Origin: Paralvinella palmiformis
Taxonomy: Eukaryota > Annelida > Polychaeta > Terebellida > Alvinellidae
Reading direction: 5' to 3'
NCBI GenBank assembly: GCA_025642065.1
Contig: JAODUP010001286.1
Location: forward strand, 1-64,000
DNA: 64,000 nt
Under the pieces are notes generated by a model. It was not told the DNA's origin. It saw only the letters and a program-made list of their open reading frames with translations, and searched no databases. Both the position numbers and the translations under genes were made by a program. This document shows positions 61,111 to 64,000 of this stretch, piece after piece; the first letter of the stretch is position 1, and each line of letters begins with the position of its first letter.

Positions 61111-61940
61111 ATTATTATCGTTTTACTGAAATAGCATTAACAATATACCAACCATGTATATATTGACTCTTTGATACGAATGTCCCGTAACCATTAAATC
61201 GTGATTAGACAAAGTTCGAATCATTGAGTCGGCACGCATTAATATCATGGGCATGTTTACATCCACGTGTTCCCCACATTGGTATAACTCATTCATAATA
61301 ACAGTACGCATGGATTGAGGGGATATAAGTGATTAACCTTGACTTTGAGGCGAGCCAACAGGTAAACATAACTACCCCTGCATATACAAATAACAAGGTT
61401 CACAAAGATGTGTTTTGGCGTGGACGTTTACTCATTAAAAATAGGCATAAACAGAAACAACCGAGAGAAAACTCTCTAATGGTTGTTATTTGCATATATC
61501 GAAAATGCAAGAACATTGACTGATGTTAAATTGTGACGAGTGCATAGATACCGTATACATAACAGCCTGTCCAAATAAAATATCCATAACTACATTTGAA
61601 CGTTTATATTGTATATCTTTGATTTGTCAGTATCGTTGTAGTAATTATCTTGAGTTCAAGGGGCTTTTCTTTTCAAAACCTTTGGTAAACAACAACATTA
61701 CAAACCAACAAATATATACGTCTGAGAAGTTCCCATTTAATGCAACAAGATAGTATAATGTGCACTCCTTCCAATATCACATTGATCCGATCTGATAAGA
61801 TCAGTTCAATTCCCTGTTCCTTCAGACGACATTCAGCTGACCTATGCTATACAACATGTTTATGCCTCTTTCTACCTATAACCGATGGCTGTGAGCCCAC
61901 AGAATGACTTGAGCCGAGACACTGGCACCTGCAATGGTAT
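61110..61940. other. Spacer, nothing recognised
   Basis: Short frames at 61123-61311 (minus) and 61329-61753 (plus) have no recognisable domains. Confidence 0.35.
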
Positions 61941-61949
61941 CTGACTGGA

Positions 61950-62120
61950 TGACCTGAGTTTTCTGGATGACTTTCTAATGAAAACCAGTTCACACACAGG
62001 TATTCTGGCGCCATATCATTAATATATTTATAAGTTATTAACAGAATCTTAAAATGGATATGCTGTCTAACAGGTAGCCAATGTAGTTTTTGAAGAATTG
62101 GGCTGATACGATCATAGTTT
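61950..62120 (-). mobile_element. LINE b family, C-terminal fragment
   Basis: Matches the C-terminal part of the LINE at 8340-9090: TCTGGCgCCATATCATTAATA, TTATAAGTTATTAA, and a CTGTCTAACAGGTAGCCAATG segment. On the minus strand the family words ILQKLHWLP and LLITYKYINDM can be traced across frames. The match ends near 62120. Confidence 0.82.
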
Positions 62121-62309
62121 CTAGTAGCACCATCAACGAATATAGGACTCTAATGATCAGATCCCGTCAGATTGGAGATGGATGTGATATCCTATACTTA
62201 GGTCTTAAACATGATTTCGAGGAATCGCACCACCTAACACCATACCACAATCTAGAGGCCGTAGAGGGTTTTCTACTATATACCGCTAGCAGTGTTAGTC
62301 TTGAAGAAC

Positions 62310-62690
62310 TAAATACTTCTTGAATAACAACTGTATCTAACAAATGTGGAGATAGACATGAAAATAAATGTTGACGTCATTGTTTATATAATATTTGTTC
62401 CCCTAATCAGAGGCACGATTTGCCTTTAATTTCTGGCTAAACATCCGCAGTCACAATCAAGGGATTCGGCTAGTTTGTGAAAGTGTTTATTTCCATGATA
62501 ATAAGTTAGATTTATCGTAAGTAGTTATACTTTAATGTGGTGTTGTCACGGTTAAGACAGCACCCCATTGGTTGATTCAGACATAAAAACGCATATCTGT
62601 GCTAATATTTATATTATGGACTATATCACTAAGTACATCATTGTTTCATTCAACGGTAAGAATGGGGAGATTTGATATAGTATTACATAA
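62310..62690 (+). repeat. Module g, copy 2
   Basis: Partner of 33060-33420 (landmarks TACTTCTTGAATAACAACTGTATCTAACAA, ATCAAGGGATTCGGCTAGTTTGTGAA, CACCCCATTGGTT, GGGGAGATTTGATATAGTAT). Confidence 0.75.
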
Positions 62691-62924
62691 ACGAGATTAG
62701 AATACACGCAGTGAATAATGTACGATCCTCATCATTAGGTAGTCAGTTATATATTACAGTTTTATTTTAATGACAGGTTCACGCTTCGAAATATTACACA
62801 AATAATAAATAATATGGTCCGATATAAATTTTTAAATATAATATATAATATGTGTTTAAAGGAGATTTAATTATTTATTCTTATATTTGTGGTCACGATA
62901 TTGACCACATTTCCTTGTTTGGGT

Positions 62925-63020
62925 AAATGAGTGAATGAGTGAGTGTGCGATTGAATGAGTGAGTTAGGAAGTGAGTGAGTCGTTCAATGAATGAATAGGT
63001 GAGTGAATGAGTGAAGTTTT
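62925..63020. repeat. Degenerate (GAGT/GAAT)n tetranucleotide tract
   Basis: Repeated GAGT and GAAT tetramers, interrupted. Confidence 0.88.
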
Positions 63021-63267
63021 AATATATGAAAATGTTTTATCATGTACATTTCAGGATTGTAAACTATATTGCCTCACAAACCATAGGATTCTGGTGATAA
63101 CACAACAATAACGTTCAGAGCTAGTCACATTTAAAACATTTGTTTAAATACCTAAGTGTTTGTGGTAAATAGCGGAGTTGTATCTAGGTATCGATGGCTA
63201 TTTGCTTTGAGCTCCCATATTCTAAGACCGGGAGCTGTACATTCCATGTGTTATTGGCGTCTATGGG

Positions 63268-63270
<3 letters not shown>

Positions 63271-63329
<59 letters not shown>
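63271..63329. repeat. (TA)n microsatellite
   Basis: About 28 TA units ending in ATTATT. Confidence 0.96.
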
Positions 63330-63333
<4 letters not shown>

Positions 63334-63681
63334 ATTCATTGCAGTATGATTAAACCGAACAACCGTATAACCAATGTATGGGTATAACGAAACCATTTTT
63401 CGTGTAGATGTTTCCTTTTTCATTTCCATGATAATTACGTATACATATTATAAATTCTGGCATAACAGATTCACCATGATTACGAATACAAGACCAACAT
63501 AAAATTGCTAAATTGTTCCCTATTAGGTCACGCCCACCGGAACAGAGAATATCCTTTTATCTGGTGCGTCTAAGAAAACACCGAACTTTTTCAAATGAGA
63601 TGAATTGATGTGTTTCTGTGGGTGCTAGATCGAAGAATGATATTATAAAATGTAATATATGACAGGCTTAGATAAGCACTA

Positions 63682-63948
63682 GTGCGTGCTGTAGAATCGT
63701 TTGCCTGGACGAGGGTAGTATGCCAGTATCTATGCCAACCCGTTGACGTCATCAACGTTGACCGAGGAAGAATCTTTGCACACGTTAAAACAGAAGATGC
63801 CGCATCGGCTGACGAAAATGATGATGAATCCGAGCCATCTCCTTCTGAGCCGATAATAAATGACAGTTTATTCGCAATAGAGCTACGGAGTCAGACGAAC
63901 CGCCAGTGTATTGCGTCTAGTTCGTGGAGTTTATGGCGAGAGCTCTAG
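63682..63948 (+). CDS. Unidentified acidic ORF, possibly a transposase C-terminus
   Basis: An 88-codon plus-strand frame with base use unlike the AT-rich surroundings. After VDVINVDRGRIFAHVKTEDA comes an acidic, serine- and proline-rich segment (SADENDDESEPSPSEP), then a short hydrophobic end. Tigger/pogo-type transposases end in a similar acidic segment after their DDE domain, so this could be a relic of one. No catalytic motif is present and I cannot prove the family. No target-site duplication or inverted repeat was identified around it. Alternatively it may be an exon of a host gene near the window edge. Confidence 0.3.
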   Translation: MRAVESFAWTRVVCQYLCQPVDVINVDRGRIFAHVKTEDAASADENDDESEPSPSEPIINDSLFAIELRSQTNRQCIASSSWSLWREL

Positions 63949-64000
63949 CCACAATTCTTCTTCTGATTAACTAATACAATTTGTATGTAGTAAGACTTGT

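Overview
This is a eukaryotic, almost certainly metazoan, AT-rich non-coding window. No multi-exon protein-coding gene could be supported. It contains long (TA)n, (CA)n, (CATA)n and (AAT)n arrays, decayed non-LTR retrotransposons of at least two classes (CR1/L2/Jockey-like and RTE-like), a Penelope-like GIY-YIG fragment, and several tRNA-derived SINEs. No bacterial-style gene packing, operon or ribosome binding site is visible. The mix is typical of large invertebrate genomes. I lean towards a lophotrochozoan such as a mollusc, possibly a cephalopod, because of the compound CA/TA/CATA arrays, but the sequence does not settle this.

Layout. 1-1294 is the left arm of a recent duplication whose right arm is 10169-11640. 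1.3-4.1 kb holds a weak candidate exon and SINE-A. 4.1-4.9 kb is an L2-like LINE fragment. 5.4-15.4 kb is one long old repeat unit with a minus-strand LINE inside it. 17.5-20 kb has a large microsatellite and an RTE-like relic. 20-24.3 kb is a second unit copy. 24.7-26.8 kb is the most complete LINE pol relic. 27-34 kb has more unit modules, SINE-B copies, a LINE C-terminus and a 211-bp tandem duplication. 34.7-36.3 kb is another LINE. 36.8-45 kb is a third unit copy carrying a minus-strand LINE, a Penelope-like fragment and a foldback MITE. 45-51.4 kb has LINE relics, the unclassified R repeat, an 11-bp minisatellite and SINE-C. 53.6-56.7 kb is an inverted unit copy. 58-62.7 kb is a further forward copy with a LINE endonuclease domain. 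The right end holds one unidentified acidic ORF.

The strongest large-scale signal is that much of the window appears to be diverged copies of the same multi-kilobase unit. Modules recur in the same order (a, LINE b, c, d; and f, i, d), three or more times forward and once inverted. In module d, three copies keep a perfect direct repeat of the nuclear-receptor half-site TGACCT with 5-nt spacing. I found no intact transposase, polymerase or host pathway, so the elements are described as relics. All homologies were found by eye; identities are approximate and module edges are uncertain by roughly 50-100 bases.
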